Shown: positions 1 through 8,366, numbered from the stretch's first letter. The stretch is DNA of 64,000 nt from Zoogloea oleivorans (GCF_008107625.1 NZ_SDKK01000022.1:1-64000); one strand, 5' to 3'. A program made the numbers and translations. Notes: generated by a model not told the origin, from the sequence alone.

Positions 1-731
1 AGCGCGAGCTGCGCGTCGAGGGCGCTGCGCTCGGCGCGGGCAGCGGCAATGCTGCCGATGGCCTGCTGGACTTCGGCTTTGGTCTCCAGGCCGGCCTTCT
101 GGCGCAGGCGGACGAGTTCCTGCAGTTTTTCGCGCTGGACGAGGGTGGCGTCGGCCACCGCGTGCAACTGGTGCAGGCGGTCGAACTGCAGGTAGGCGCG
201 GGTTACCGCGCTGGCCAGCAGCAGGCGGGTGCCGGCGGCTTCGGCTTCGGCCGCCCGGGCCTGGCCGACGGCCGCATCCAGCGCTGCCCGGTTGCGCCCC
301 CAGAAGTCGAGTTCGAGGCTGAAGTCGAGGGCCACCCGGTTGAGGCTGGTATAGCTGCCGGCCACGCCGGGCGGGTAGATGTAATTCTCCGACAGGCGTT
401 GCTGGGTGCCTTCGGCATTGGCGCTGACTTGCAGGCCGTTGTTCGCGGCGATCATGCCGGCCTGGGCTTTGGCCCGGTCGAGGCGGGCGCGAGCCAGGGC
501 CAGGGTCGGACTGTCGTGCAGGGCGGCGTTCACCAGGCGGTCGAGTTGGGGATCGCCGTAGCGGCTCCACCAGGTGTCAGTGGGCCATGCGCCGGAAGGG
601 GCGGAGAGACTTTGCGTGGCGGCGAGGCTGGCCGGATCGATGGCTTTGCCCTGGGGGGCGAGGCTGCCGGGGCTGGCGCAGGCGGTCAGCATGGCAATCA
701 GGGGCAGCAGGGGTATGAGATGTCGGTTCAT
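1..731 (-). CDS. NodT-family efflux outer-membrane lipoprotein (3' part cut by window edge)
   Basis: Outer-membrane channel of a tripartite drug efflux pump (TolC/OprM fold). The reading frame from the ATG at 731 gives a lipoprotein signal with lipobox LTAC (Cys18), then typical family text such as WWSRYGDPQLDRLV, ALARARLDRAKAQAG and ALDFSLELDFWGRNRAALDAA. About 243 residues are present; the family is usually about 470-490, so roughly half lies outside the window. The divergence between this frame and the shorter ORFs that overlap it leaves no doubt about the coding frame. A MarR gene lies just upstream, separated by a terminator, and both promoters carry a similar CTGC/GGCAG palindrome. By analogy with emrRAB-type loci, the adaptor and permease may follow beyond the edge; that is inference. 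Confidence 0.9.
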   Translation of the reverse strand, partial: MNRHLIPLLPLIAMLTACASPGSLAPQGKAIDPASLAATQSLSAPSGAWPTDTWWSRYGDPQLDRLVNAALHDSPTLALARARLDRAKAQAGMIAANNGLQVSANAEGTQQRLSENYIYPPGVAGSYTSLNRVALDFSLELDFWGRNRAALDAAVGQARAAEAEAAGTRLLLASAVTRAYLQFDRLHQLHAVADATLVQREKLQELVRLRQKAGLETKAEVQQAIGSIAAARAERSALDAQLA

Positions 732-768
732 ACGGGTTTCCTGTACTGGGCTGAAACTGCCTGTACGG

Positions 769-786
769 TAACTGCCAAGGCAGGTA
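769..786. promoter_or_regulatory. Candidate MarR operator in the efflux-gene promoter
   Basis: The palindrome CTGCCAAGGCAG (772-783), flanked by TAA and GTA, lies about 40 bp upstream of the efflux lipoprotein start. It closely resembles the palindrome in front of the neighbouring marR gene (CTGCATAGGCAG, 1338-1349). Shared boxes in both promoters suggest that the MarR protein controls itself and the pump. Binding is inferred. Confidence 0.55.
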
Positions 787-793
787 TTTGTTC

Positions 794-826
794 AAAAAAA
801 GCGGCGATCATCGCCGCGGATTTTTT
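794..826 (-). terminator. Rho-independent terminator after marR
   Basis: Stem GCGGCG/CGCCGC (801-817) is flanked by an A7 run on one side and a T6 run on the other, so it can work in either direction. On the minus strand it lies 14-46 nt past the marR stop and ends in a T7 run. It separates marR from the efflux gene. Confidence 0.85.
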
Positions 827-839
827 GCCGGCTACCGGT

Positions 840-1319
840 TCAGCCGTGGCGTGCATCCAGGTTGACCACCATCCGGCGCAGCAAGGCCTTGGCCTGCTCA
901 AACTCGTCGCCGCTGAAGTCCACCAGCGCGTAGTTGAGGGCTTCTACGATCAGGGGTACGACCTTCGGCAGCAGGGCCTGACCGTTTTCGGTGACGTGCA
1001 AGAGCACGACACGGCGGTCGGTGGTGCTGCGTTCGCGGCGGATCAGGTTTTTTTCTTCCAGCCGGTCGAGCATGCGTGTCATCGAGCCGGTGTCGCAGCC
1101 GCTGCATTTGCACAGGGCCGTGGCCGTTTCGCCGTTGCGCAGGGCGATCTGCTTGAGCACCACCCATTGAGCGGCGGTGATGTCGAGATCACTGATTTTT
1201 TCGTCGATGGCCTGGGTAAGGCGCAGTTTCACCTGATGGACGAGAAAGCCGATGCTTTCGTCTTGCTGGTAATTTTCGACGGTGTAAGGCGGGCGGGACG
1301 GATTTGCGGGTTGGGACAT
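840..1319 (-). CDS. MarR-family transcriptional regulator
   Basis: Winged-helix repressor of about 159 residues, normal for the family. The core reads ITAAQWVVLKQIALRNGETATALCKCSGCDTGSMTRMLDRLEEKNLIRR, then the wing STTDRRVVLLHVTENG; the recognition helix is around SMTRMLDRLEEKNLI. It carries CKCSGCD in the DNA-binding region, two or three cysteines that could make it redox- or thiol-responsive (inference). The start at 1319 (MSQPANP) is preferred over an ATG five codons upstream because the upstream one would lie on top of the palindromic operator at 1333-1355. It is followed by a strong terminator and then by an efflux outer-membrane gene, its likely target. Confidence 0.92.
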   Translation of the reverse strand: MSQPANPSRPPYTVENYQQDESIGFLVHQVKLRLTQAIDEKISDLDITAAQWVVLKQIALRNGETATALCKCSGCDTGSMTRMLDRLEEKNLIRRERSTTDRRVVLLHVTENGQALLPKVVPLIVEALNYALVDFSGDEFEQAKALLRRMVVNLDARHG

Positions 1320-1332
1320 GGTTGTCTTAAGC

Positions 1333-1355
1333 AATTACTGCATAGGCAGATAATT
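1333..1355. promoter_or_regulatory. Candidate MarR operator upstream of marR
   Basis: Inverted repeat with core CTGCATAGGCAG (1338-1349) and flanks AATTA/ATAATT, immediately upstream of the marR start. It matches the box at 769-786 in front of the efflux gene, which suggests autoregulation plus control of the pump. Confidence 0.6.
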
Positions 1356-1361
1356 GACCAG

Positions 1362-1386
1362 AAAAAAGGCCCTGTCAAGGGCCTTT
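1362..1386 (-). terminator. Rho-independent terminator after ald
   Basis: Perfect stem AAAGGCCCT (1365-1373) / AGGGCCTTT (1378-1386) with a 4-nt loop, followed on the minus strand by a T6 run. It starts 8 nt past the ald stop codon. Confidence 0.9.
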
Positions 1387-1393
1387 CGGTGGC

Positions 1394-2509
1394 TCAACCG
1401 AGCTGGGTGATGGCCGGCAGGTACTTCTTGCCGAGGGCTTCGGCGACCTGCGGATGGGTGACGTTGCCAGCGCAGATGTTGAGACCGGCGCGCAGTCCGG
1501 CGTCCTCCTTCAGCGCTTCTTTCCAGCCCTTGTCGGCCAGCAGCAGCACGTAGGGCAGGGTGGCAGCGTTGAGGGCGTAGGTGGCGGTGCGGGCCACGGC
1601 GCCGGGCATGTTCGACACGCAGTAATGAACGATGCCGTCCACCACATAGGTAGGGTCAGTGTGGGTGGTGGGGCGGGAGGTTTCGAAGCAGCCGCCCTGG
1701 TCGATGGCCACGTCGACAATGACCGCCCCGGGTTTCATCGCTGACAGCATGGTACGGGTGACCAGCTTGGGGGCGGCGGCGCCGGGGATCAGCACCGCGC
1801 CGATCACCAGATCGGCCTGCAGGACGAGGCGTTCGATGGCGTCGCGGGTGGCGTAGAGGGTCTTGACCCGGCCGCCGTAGATTTCATCCAGGTGGCGCAG
1901 CACCGCCAGGGACTTGTCGACGATGGTCACGTCGGCACCCATGCCGACGGCCGTGTGGGCGGCGTTGTTGCCGACCGTGCCGCCGCCGATGATTACCACC
2001 CGGCCCGGTTCCACGCCGGGTACGCCGCCCAGCAGCACACCGCGGCCGCCATGGGATTTTTCGAGCGCAGCGGCGCCGGCCTGGATGCTCATGCGTCCAG
2101 CCACTTCCGACATCGGGGCGAGCAATGGCAGGCCGCCGCCGGGGGCGGTAACCGTCTCGTAAGCAATGGCAGTGGCACCGCTGGTGAGGATGTCCTCGGC
2201 CTGGCCGGGATCCGGTGCCAGGTGCAGGTAGGTGAACAGCAGGTGGTGGGGCTTGAGGCGGGCGCGCTCCTCGGCAATGGGCTCCTTGACCTTGACGATC
2301 ATCGTGGCCAGGGCAAAGACTTCCTCGGCATTGAGGGCGATTTTGGCACCGGCCCGCTCGTAGTCGCTGTCACTGGCGCCGATGCCGTGGCCCGCTCCCG
2401 ACTCGACGTAGACCTCATGGCCGTGGGCGACGACTTCGCGCACCGCGCTGGGGGTCAGGCCGACCCGGTATTCGTGGTTCTTTGTTTCCCTTGGAACGCC
2501 TATTTTCAT
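1394..2509 (-). CDS. ald: Alanine dehydrogenase
   Basis: Catalyses NAD-dependent interconversion of L-alanine and pyruvate plus ammonia. The protein is 371 residues, the canonical length, starting [21 protein letters not shown]. Visible signatures are the substrate-site region [19 protein letters not shown], the HLAP segment and the NAD-binding Rossmann loop [26 protein letters not shown]. The start at 2509 has a good ribosome site (GGAG, 6 nt upstream); the longer open frame upstream has no family similarity. It is followed by its own terminator and divergent from the BtuF-like gene across about 100 bp. Confidence 0.97.
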   Translation of the reverse strand: MKIGVPRETKNHEYRVGLTPSAVREVVAHGHEVYVESGAGHGIGASDSDYERAGAKIALNAEEVFALATMIVKVKEPIAEERARLKPHHLLFTYLHLAPDPGQAEDILTSGATAIAYETVTAPGGGLPLLAPMSEVAGRMSIQAGAAALEKSHGGRGVLLGGVPGVEPGRVVIIGGGTVGNNAAHTAVGMGADVTIVDKSLAVLRHLDEIYGGRVKTLYATRDAIERLVLQADLVIGAVLIPGAAAPKLVTRTMLSAMKPGAVIVDVAIDQGGCFETSRPTTHTDPTYVVDGIVHYCVSNMPGAVARTATYALNAATLPYVLLLADKGWKEALKEDAGLRAGLNICAGNVTHPQVAEALGKKYLPAITQLG

Positions 2510-2606
2510 GATTTTCTCCGTGTATGGGTGCGCCAGCCTGTCATTACCTGAGAGTATCGCGACTTGCGTCTTGTTCCAATAACGGCGCGGCTCTTGAGAT
2601 ACTTGC

Positions 2607-3434
2607 GTGATGATGATCGAGACGGATGAAAACTTTCTGGTGGATGCGGTGGGGCGGCGCCATGCGCGCCATGCCGGACCGGCACGTATCGTGTCGCTGG
2701 TGCCGTCCCTCACCGAACTGGTGTGCGACCTGGGCCTGACGGACCAGCTGGTCGGGCGGACCGGCTTTTGCACTCACCCGCGGGAAATCCTCAAGCCGAT
2801 CCCGAAAGTGGGCGGCACCAAGGATGTGAACCTGGTGCGCCTGCGCGAACTGGCACCGACCCACGTGATCGTCAATATCGACGAGAACCGGCGCGAGTGC
2901 GTCGAAGAGATCGCGGAGTTCGTGCCTCACGTGATCGTCACCCATCCCTGTGCACCGGAAGACAACCTGGCGGTGTTTCGCTTGTTCGGGGCCATCTTTG
3001 GGCGTGAGGCCGAGGCGGAAAGCCTGGCGCTGGACCTGCAGGCGGCTCTTGCCGAAGCGCGTGCCGTGGGCGCCGGCCTGCCGCCGGAGCGGGTGCTTTA
3101 CCTGATCTGGCGTGACCCGTGGATGAGCGTGGCGCGCAGCACCTACATTTCGGCAACGCTGGCGACGGTGGGTTGGCAGAGCTGGCCAGCGGAGGATGTG
3201 CCCCGTTATCCGGCCTTCGAATGGGACGCGCCGTGGCTGGGCGAGGTGAGCCGGGTCTTCCTGTCGTCGGAGCCCTACAGTTTTCGCGACAAGCATGTGG
3301 CGGAGGTGGAGGTGCTGGCCGGCCGGCCGGCGGCCTTGATCGACGGAGAGATGACGTCCTGGTATGGCAGCCGGGCTGCGACCGGGCTGCGTTATCTGGC
3401 TGCCCTGCGCAGGAGCCTGGCCGGGCTGGAATGA
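2607..3434 (+). CDS. BtuF-like helical-backbone metal/cobalamin-binding protein without signal peptide
   Basis: Family of class III substrate-binding proteins (BtuF/FhuD, COG0614), recognised from ARIVSLVPSLTELVCDLGLTDQLVGRTGFCTHP, the VGGTKDVNLVRLRELAPTHVIVN segment and the C-terminal helical-backbone layout. It is 275 residues. There is no signal peptide or lipobox: the N-terminus (MMMIETDENFLVD) is acidic, so as read it would be cytoplasmic, which is unusual for a binding protein but seen in this subfamily. Starts at 2607 (GTG), 2610 and 2613 are all in frame and none has a clear ribosome site. No ABC permease or ATPase is adjacent. The substrate is not known. Confidence 0.82.
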   Translation: MMMIETDENFLVDAVGRRHARHAGPARIVSLVPSLTELVCDLGLTDQLVGRTGFCTHPREILKPIPKVGGTKDVNLVRLRELAPTHVIVNIDENRRECVEEIAEFVPHVIVTHPCAPEDNLAVFRLFGAIFGREAEAESLALDLQAALAEARAVGAGLPPERVLYLIWRDPWMSVARSTYISATLATVGWQSWPAEDVPRYPAFEWDAPWLGEVSRVFLSSEPYSFRDKHVAEVEVLAGRPAALIDGEMTSWYGSRAATGLRYLAALRRSLAGLE

Positions 3435-3463
3435 AAAACGCCCACCGGCTGGGTGGGCGTTTT
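3435..3463. terminator. Bidirectional terminator
   Basis: Perfect 12-bp stem AAAACGCCCACC (3435-3446) / GGTGGGCGTTTT (3452-3463) starting directly after the stop of the BtuF-like gene and lying 17 bp from the end of the convergent MscS gene. It can serve both. Confidence 0.9.
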
Positions 3464-3479
3464 GTTCCGGGCTGGTGCT

Positions 3480-4298
3480 TTAAACCGGCTGGCGCAGTAC
3501 CTGGTGCGGGGCTGGAATCGGCCAGCCGTTGGCGGCACCGACTTCGGCGAGGGCCTTGTTGGTATCGAAATACACCTGCCAGTAGTGGTCGTTGTGGCAG
3601 TAGGGGCGCACGACCAGCTTGGTGCCGGCGGCGTTGAACTCGAGGATTTCCACGTCCGGGGCCGGATCCTTCTGCACATTGGGGATCTGGCTGATGCGGG
3701 TGCGGATGAGCTCGATGGCTTGCTTGGGATCGACCGCGTGGGCGATCTGGGCGGTCAGGTCTACCCGACGGCACGGGTTGAGGGTGTAGTTGACGATGTT
3801 GTCGGAGAACAGCTTGTTGTTGCCGACGGTGGTACGCACGTTGTCGGGCTGGTCGATGGTGGTGGCGAACAGGCCGATCTCCTTGACGGTACCGGTGATG
3901 CCGGCGCCGCTGATGAAGTCGCCAACCTTGAACGGCCGCAGGATGATCAGGAAGGCACCCGCTGCAAAGTTCGACAGCAGGCCGCTCCAGGCCACACCGA
4001 TGGCCACGCCGGCAGCGGCGATGAGGGCCGCGAAGCTGGTGGTTTCGATGCCGAATACCGACAGGATGACGATGACCAGCACGATGCGCATGATGACGCG
4101 CAGGGTGGCTTCGACGTAACGAATGAGGGTCGGTTCGACCTTCTGGCGCGTCATGCCACGACTCGACAGGTTGCCGATGAGGTTGATGGCCCAGCCGCCG
4201 ATGATCCACAGGGCGATGGCGCCAGCGAGTTTCCAGCCCAGCGGGATGAGGTAGTTGGTAACGATGCTGCCGATTTCGAAACCGGATTCGATGGCCAT
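3480..4298 (-). CDS. Small-conductance mechanosensitive channel (MscS family)
   Basis: Inner-membrane channel that opens on hypo-osmotic shock. About 272 residues, close to E. coli MscS. Three membrane segments are visible (around LIPLGWKLAGAIALWIIGGW, VIMRIVLVIVILSVFGI and the pore helix FAALIAAAGVAIGVAWSGLLSNFAAG), followed by the beta-domain signature LRPFKVGDFISGAGITGTVKEIGLF. The glycine/alanine-rich TM3 and the PFKVGD motif are diagnostic. The start at 4298 (MAIESGF) has GGGAG upstream; an in-frame ATG ten codons earlier lacks this. Single gene between two terminator regions. Confidence 0.94.
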   Translation of the reverse strand: MAIESGFEIGSIVTNYLIPLGWKLAGAIALWIIGGWAINLIGNLSSRGMTRQKVEPTLIRYVEATLRVIMRIVLVIVILSVFGIETTSFAALIAAAGVAIGVAWSGLLSNFAAGAFLIILRPFKVGDFISGAGITGTVKEIGLFATTIDQPDNVRTTVGNNKLFSDNIVNYTLNPCRRVDLTAQIAHAVDPKQAIELIRTRISQIPNVQKDPAPDVEILEFNAAGTKLVVRPYCHNDHYWQVYFDTNKALAEVGAANGWPIPAPHQVLRQPV

Positions 4299-4384
4299 GG
4301 AGAAGCTCCCTGCTGAAAGGTCAGACATTTAGTCTAGCTGCTCTTTTTAACCTTTAGACTCATGACACGTTAATTTTTGTGGCG

Positions 4385-4858
4385 TCAGGGCGTACTTGGC
4401 AGCAGTGCCTGCAGGCGCTCCGGAGTCAGGATGGCGAAGCGGGCGGCGATGACCGGCCGGCGGCCGAGTTTGAGCACCAGTTTGTCGCGGGTCAGCAGGG
4501 CCCGGGCGCCGCTGTCACGGGCCAGTTCGAGGAATTTCTGGTCGTCCCGGTCGAGGCAGTTGGGCAGCTCGCAGACAGGCGGCTCGACGGGTTCGACGAG
4601 GGTGCAGCGGGCCCGGTAAGTGGCGGCGATCTCCGCCTGGCGCTCCGGGGGCTGGGCGAACTGGGAGTAGGCGAGCACCCGGGCGAGTTCGCCGAGGCAG
4701 TCTTCGCGGCTGAAGGGGCGCAGGGCGCCGCTTTCCACGGCGGCGCGCAGGCGCACGAGGGCCGGGTCTTCGAACATCCACAGGGACAGCACCACATTGG
4801 TGTCGAGGATGACCGGCAGGCCGTGGGGCAGGGGGGCGTCGAGGAGGTAGGTGGCCAC
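4385..4858 (-). CDS. PIN-domain putative ribonuclease (COG1569 type)
   Basis: 157-residue PIN-domain protein of the group annotated as putative toxin-antitoxin toxin components. Asp19 lies in VILDTNVVLSLWMFEDPALV, and the central EDCLGELARVLAYSQF and C-terminal DRDDQKFLELARDSGARALLTRDK supply the remaining acidic residues of the nuclease site. No antitoxin-sized ORF is visible next to it: the neighbours are the phaC terminator upstream and MscS downstream. A solitary role or an unlinked partner is possible. Confidence 0.85.
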   Translation of the reverse strand: MATYLLDAPLPHGLPVILDTNVVLSLWMFEDPALVRLRAAVESGALRPFSREDCLGELARVLAYSQFAQPPERQAEIAATYRARCTLVEPVEPPVCELPNCLDRDDQKFLELARDSGARALLTRDKLVLKLGRRPVIAARFAILTPERLQALLPSTP

Positions 4859-4880
4859 AGGGGGTCCTGAACGGAAGGGT

Positions 4881-4910
4881 AAAAAAGAAAGGGGGCCGAA
4901 GCCCCCTTTC
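4881..4910 (-). terminator. Rho-independent terminator after phaC
   Basis: Stem AAAGGGGGC (4888-4896) / GCCCCCTTT (4901-4909) with a UUCG-type tetraloop on the minus strand, followed by a T-rich tail. It sits about 20 nt past the phaC stop. Confidence 0.9.
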
Positions 4911-4930
4911 CGATTGGCGCTACCTGATGA

Positions 4931-6757
4931 TCAGGCGGCCTTCTTGGCGTCCAGACGGGCCTTGACGAAGGAGCCCGGTGCATCTTCGAGTACCGTCAGC
5001 TTGCCCTTGACGGGGTCGCGGGCGGGAACCTTGCTGCTGTCCTGGCCCATCAGCCAGGCTTGCCAGTCGGTCCACCAGGAGCCCGGGTGCTGCTCGGCGC
5101 CAGCGAAGAACTCGTCGGCGGTTTCCGGCAGCTTGTCGCCCGGGGTAACCCAGTAGCCGTACTTGTTGGCAGCCGGCGGGTTGACGATGCCGGCAATGTG
5201 GCCGGAGCCGCCGAGCACGAAGCGCACGTTGCCGCCGAAGTTGCGGGCACCGGCGTAGGTGCTCTTCCACGGGGCGATGTGGTCTTCGATGGTGGAGATG
5301 AAGTAGGTCGGAACCTTGATCTTCGAGAGATCGATGGGCACGCCACCCACTTCGATGCCGCCGGGCACCTTCAGCAGGTTCTTCATGTACATGTTGCGAA
5401 GATAGAAGCTGTGCATCTTCGCCGGCATGCGCGTGGAGTCGGAGTTCCAGTAGAGCAGGTCGAACGGGAACGGATCCTTGCCCATCAGGTAGTTATTGAC
5501 CACGAAGGACCAGATCAGGTCGTTGGCACGCAGCATGTTGAAGGTGCCGGCCATTTCGGAGCCTTCGAGGTAGCCGCGCTCGAACATCTTCTTTTCGAGG
5601 CTGGCGATCTGGCCTTCGTCGATGAAGACGGACAGCTCGCCGGCATCGGCGAAGTCGGTCATGGTGGTGAAGAAGGTGCCGGAAGCGATCCGCTTGTCCT
5701 TCTTGGCCGCCATGTAGGCCAGCGTGGTGGCCAGCAGGGTGCCGCCCAGACAGTAGCCGGCGGCGTTGATTTCCTTGGCGCCGGTCTGCTCGATGATGGC
5801 GTCGACCGCAGCCAGGGTGCCTTCGAGGAGGTAGGAGTCGAAGCTCTTCTCGGCCAGACGCTCGTCCGGATTGACCCACGAGATCACGAAGACGGTGTGG
5901 CCCTGATCAACACACCACTTGATGTAGGAGTTCTTCTCGCGCAGGTCGAGGATGTAGAACTTGTTGATCCACGGCGGCACGATCATCAGCGGGCGCTTGG
6001 AAACGTCCGGGGTGCTCGGCGTGTATTGGACCAGCTGCATCATTTCGGTCTGGAAGACGACCTTGCCCGGCGTGGTGGCGACGTTGCGACCCAGTTCGAA
6101 GGCAGTGGTGTCGGTCATCTTGACGCGCAGGTTGCCGTCGCCTTCTTCCACGTCGCGGAGCAGGTTGTTCAGACCCTTGATGAGGTTCTGGCCGTGGCTC
6201 TTGACGGTTTCCCGGAACACTTCCGGGTTGGTCATGGCGAAGTTGGACGGGGACAGCGCGTCGATGTACTGACGGGTGTAGAAGTTGACCTTCTTCTGGG
6301 ACTGATCGTCCAGGCCATCCACGGTGGAAACCGTGTCGTGGATGTGGCGGGCGGTGATCAGGTAGGACTGCTTGATGTAGTCGAACAGGAAGTGCTCCTG
6401 CCATTCTTCATCCTTGAAACGCTTGTCGTCCTTGGCGGGCGAGGCGATCGGGCTGCCTGCGCCCATGCCGGTGAAGCGCATCATGGAGTGTTGCCACAGG
6501 GAGAAGTAATCCCACACCAGATTCATCTGGGCCTGGGCCAGGCGATACGGATTGGCGAGCAGCTTGCCCATCATGTCCATGAAGGCCTGGGCGATGCCCA
6601 GCTCGTCGGAAGGGGCGCTGAGGCCTTTCTTCACTTGTTTCTGCATGTGGTCGGCGAGCAACTTGGAGGCCCGCTGCGCAACTTCCGCGTAGGTCTTGGC
6701 GACTTCTTTGGGGTCCGGCAACTCGGACTTTGCGACTTCTTTTTCTGGCGCAGCCAT
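4931..6757 (-). CDS. phaC: Class I poly(3-hydroxyalkanoate) synthase
   Basis: Polymerises (R)-3-hydroxyacyl-CoA into storage polyester on granules. The 608-residue protein has the lipase-like box GYCLGGT with nucleophile Cys336, the catalytic Asp492 in STIEDHIAPWKSTY and His520 in LGGSGHIAGIVNPP; W-rich GGSWWTDW-type text near the C-terminus (PGSWWTDWQAWL) is also typical. The start at 6757 (MAAPEKEV) is chosen because AGGAG lies just upstream; the longer frame adds 16 residues without family support. The downstream terminator makes it the last gene of the transcript that begins with the metallo-hydrolase at 7796 (16-nt gap). phaA/phaB are not in the window. Confidence 0.97.
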   Translation of the reverse strand: MAAPEKEVAKSELPDPKEVAKTYAEVAQRASKLLADHMQKQVKKGLSAPSDELGIAQAFMDMMGKLLANPYRLAQAQMNLVWDYFSLWQHSMMRFTGMGAGSPIASPAKDDKRFKDEEWQEHFLFDYIKQSYLITARHIHDTVSTVDGLDDQSQKKVNFYTRQYIDALSPSNFAMTNPEVFRETVKSHGQNLIKGLNNLLRDVEEGDGNLRVKMTDTTAFELGRNVATTPGKVVFQTEMMQLVQYTPSTPDVSKRPLMIVPPWINKFYILDLREKNSYIKWCVDQGHTVFVISWVNPDERLAEKSFDSYLLEGTLAAVDAIIEQTGAKEINAAGYCLGGTLLATTLAYMAAKKDKRIASGTFFTTMTDFADAGELSVFIDEGQIASLEKKMFERGYLEGSEMAGTFNMLRANDLIWSFVVNNYLMGKDPFPFDLLYWNSDSTRMPAKMHSFYLRNMYMKNLLKVPGGIEVGGVPIDLSKIKVPTYFISTIEDHIAPWKSTYAGARNFGGNVRFVLGGSGHIAGIVNPPAANKYGYWVTPGDKLPETADEFFAGAEQHPGSWWTDWQAWLMGQDSSKVPARDPVKGKLTVLEDAPGSFVKARLDAKKAA

Positions 6758-6773
6758 TCTTGGATTCTCCTGA

Positions 6774-7796
6774 TTAATTGCTTTTGATGAAACGGATAAC
6801 GTCATCGTCCCCTACTGACCCGCACACCTCCCTTTTGCGCACGAGATGGTTCAGGTGGGCGATGGCTTCCCCCATGGCGAACATGACTTGATGCGTATCC
6901 AGCTCACGCGGGAAAAGCGTGGAAAGCAATTCCCCCGCGTTGCGTGGCACGGTACAGGCCGCGAGTAGTTCCGCGCAGCGGGCGTCATGGTGCTCGACGA
7001 GCTGATCCACGCGCAATCCGATATTGCGGAACGGTTTCCCGTGGGATGGTAGCACGAGCGTGGCTACCGGCAACTGCTTGAAACTCCTGATCGAATCGAG
7101 GAATCGACCGAGTGGATCGTCGTCTGGTGTGGCCGCAAAAACGCTGACGTTGGTGGAGATGCGTGGCAGCAGCATGTCGCCGGAAATGAGAATGCCGGCC
7201 GCTTCGCAATGCAGCGCCATGTGTTCCGGTGAATGGCCGTGACCGACGATGATCTGCCAGTCACGTCCGCCGATGCTCAGTACATCGCCATGGATGACGC
7301 GTCGGTAGCTGGCGGGCAGCGAGGGGACGCCGCGCTTGTAGGCATTGCCGCGGCCGCCGAGGGCTTCGCAGCGCACGTCGTCGAGGCCGTGGCGGCGGAA
7401 CTGGGCCACCATCGATGTTACGTCGTAGCCCGGCAACTGGTTCCACAGGGCGTGACCGGCGAGGAATTCGCCGAGGGTCATGGTGATCGGGGCACCGGTT
7501 TTTTCGGCCAGCCACTGGGCCAGGCCGAGGTGGTCGGGGTGGCAGTGGGTGACGATGATCTGCGTGACCGGCTTGTCGAGCTTGCCGAGGATGGCTTCCC
7601 ACGCCTCGCGGGAGCTGTCCACGCCGTAGCCGGTGTCCACGATCGCCATGCCGTCGCCGTCCTCGATCAGCCACAGGTTGATGTGGTCGAGGGCGAAGGG
7701 CAGGGGCATGCGAATCCAGTGCACGCCGGGGGCGATCTGGCGGGTTTCGCCTGCGGCGGGTAGGGTGTCGAAGGGGTATTCGAGTTGGGGCTTCAT
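6774..7796 (-). CDS. MBL-fold metallo-hydrolase
   Basis: 340-residue metallo-beta-lactamase-fold enzyme. The metal-binding motif THCHPDHLG follows the strand IIVTH, and later ligands appear in GHGHSPEHMAL, ISGDMLLPRIS and LPSHGKPF. The C-terminal region (VDQLVEHHDARCAELL onwards) resembles the winged-helix tail of the glyoxalase II-like/LACTB2-like group. The start at 7796 (MKPQLEYPFD) has AGGAGAG upstream. It lies 16 nt before phaC on the same strand and is divergent from a MerR regulator, so it may act in acyl-thioester or PHA-related metabolism (inference); the substrate cannot be told from sequence. Confidence 0.88.
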   Translation of the reverse strand: MKPQLEYPFDTLPAAGETRQIAPGVHWIRMPLPFALDHINLWLIEDGDGMAIVDTGYGVDSSREAWEAILGKLDKPVTQIIVTHCHPDHLGLAQWLAEKTGAPITMTLGEFLAGHALWNQLPGYDVTSMVAQFRRHGLDDVRCEALGGRGNAYKRGVPSLPASYRRVIHGDVLSIGGRDWQIIVGHGHSPEHMALHCEAAGILISGDMLLPRISTNVSVFAATPDDDPLGRFLDSIRSFKQLPVATLVLPSHGKPFRNIGLRVDQLVEHHDARCAELLAACTVPRNAGELLSTLFPRELDTHQVMFAMGEAIAHLNHLVRKREVCGSVGDDDVIRFIKSN

Positions 7797-7914
7797 GGGC
7801 TTGCTCTCCTGGGTTCTCGTTTTATGTGTTTCGGGGCTTGCGTTGCCCGCGCCCGCGAAATCTGATTTACTGGCCCTCATCCCGACCGCCAACGCTGCGC
7901 GCCCCGTCTGATTC

Positions 7915-8352
7915 ATGAGCCAGGAACAAACCTACACCATCACCGAACTTGCCCGCGAGTTCGAGATTACGCCGCGAGCGATACGTTTTTATGAAGACGA
8001 GGGCCTGCTCTCGCCAACCCGCTCCGGCCGCAACCGCATTTACGCCAAGCGCGACCGCACCCGTCTGCGCCTGATTCTGCGCGGCAAGCGCCTCGGCCTG
8101 TCGCTGGCCGAGGTGGGCGAAATCCTCGGCATGTACGATGGGGCGAAGAATTCGGCGCCCCAGTTGCGGCGTTTCCTGTCCGTGCTGGCGGAGCGCCGGC
8201 GGGCCATCGAGCAGCAGCGCGAAGACATCGTCGCCGTCCTTGGCGAGATCGAAATCCTCGAGCGGCAATGTGCCGAAATGCTGATCGAGAACGTTGCCGG
8301 CGCTGACGAAGCCCGCGCCGAACTGGCCGCCCGCCTCGGTGACAGCGGTTGA
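7915..8352 (+). CDS. MerR-family transcriptional regulator (LiuR-like)
   Basis: 145 residues: N-terminal MerR winged helix (TYTITELAREFEITPRAIRFYEDEGLLSPTRSGRNRIYAKRDRTRLRLILRGKRLGLSLAEVGEIL) and a C-terminal coiled-coil dimerisation helix (LRRFLSVLAERRRAIEQQREDIVAVLGEIEILERQ). It lacks the cysteines of metal-sensing MerR proteins and resembles the group that contains LiuR, regulators of branched-chain amino acid and acyl-CoA catabolism; that assignment is tentative. It is divergent from the metallo-hydrolase/phaC unit. A perfect 22-bp palindrome begins 14 bp after its stop codon. Confidence 0.9.
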   Translation: MSQEQTYTITELAREFEITPRAIRFYEDEGLLSPTRSGRNRIYAKRDRTRLRLILRGKRLGLSLAEVGEILGMYDGAKNSAPQLRRFLSVLAERRRAIEQQREDIVAVLGEIEILERQCAEMLIENVAGADEARAELAARLGDSG

Positions 8353-8366
8353 TTTTTAACGACAAG

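Noticed and set aside
4385-4858. PIN protein as part of a toxin-antitoxin pair
   Set aside because: No antitoxin-sized ORF lies next to it on either side; only the PIN gene is supported.
5060-6787. Long plus-strand frame (575 codons) opposite phaC, and similar long antisense frames, e.g. minus 14459-16498, plus 29005-30351, minus 45231-47153, plus 48966-51002
   Set aside because: They mirror well-recognised genes on the other strand, show no family motifs, and are expected in high-GC DNA.
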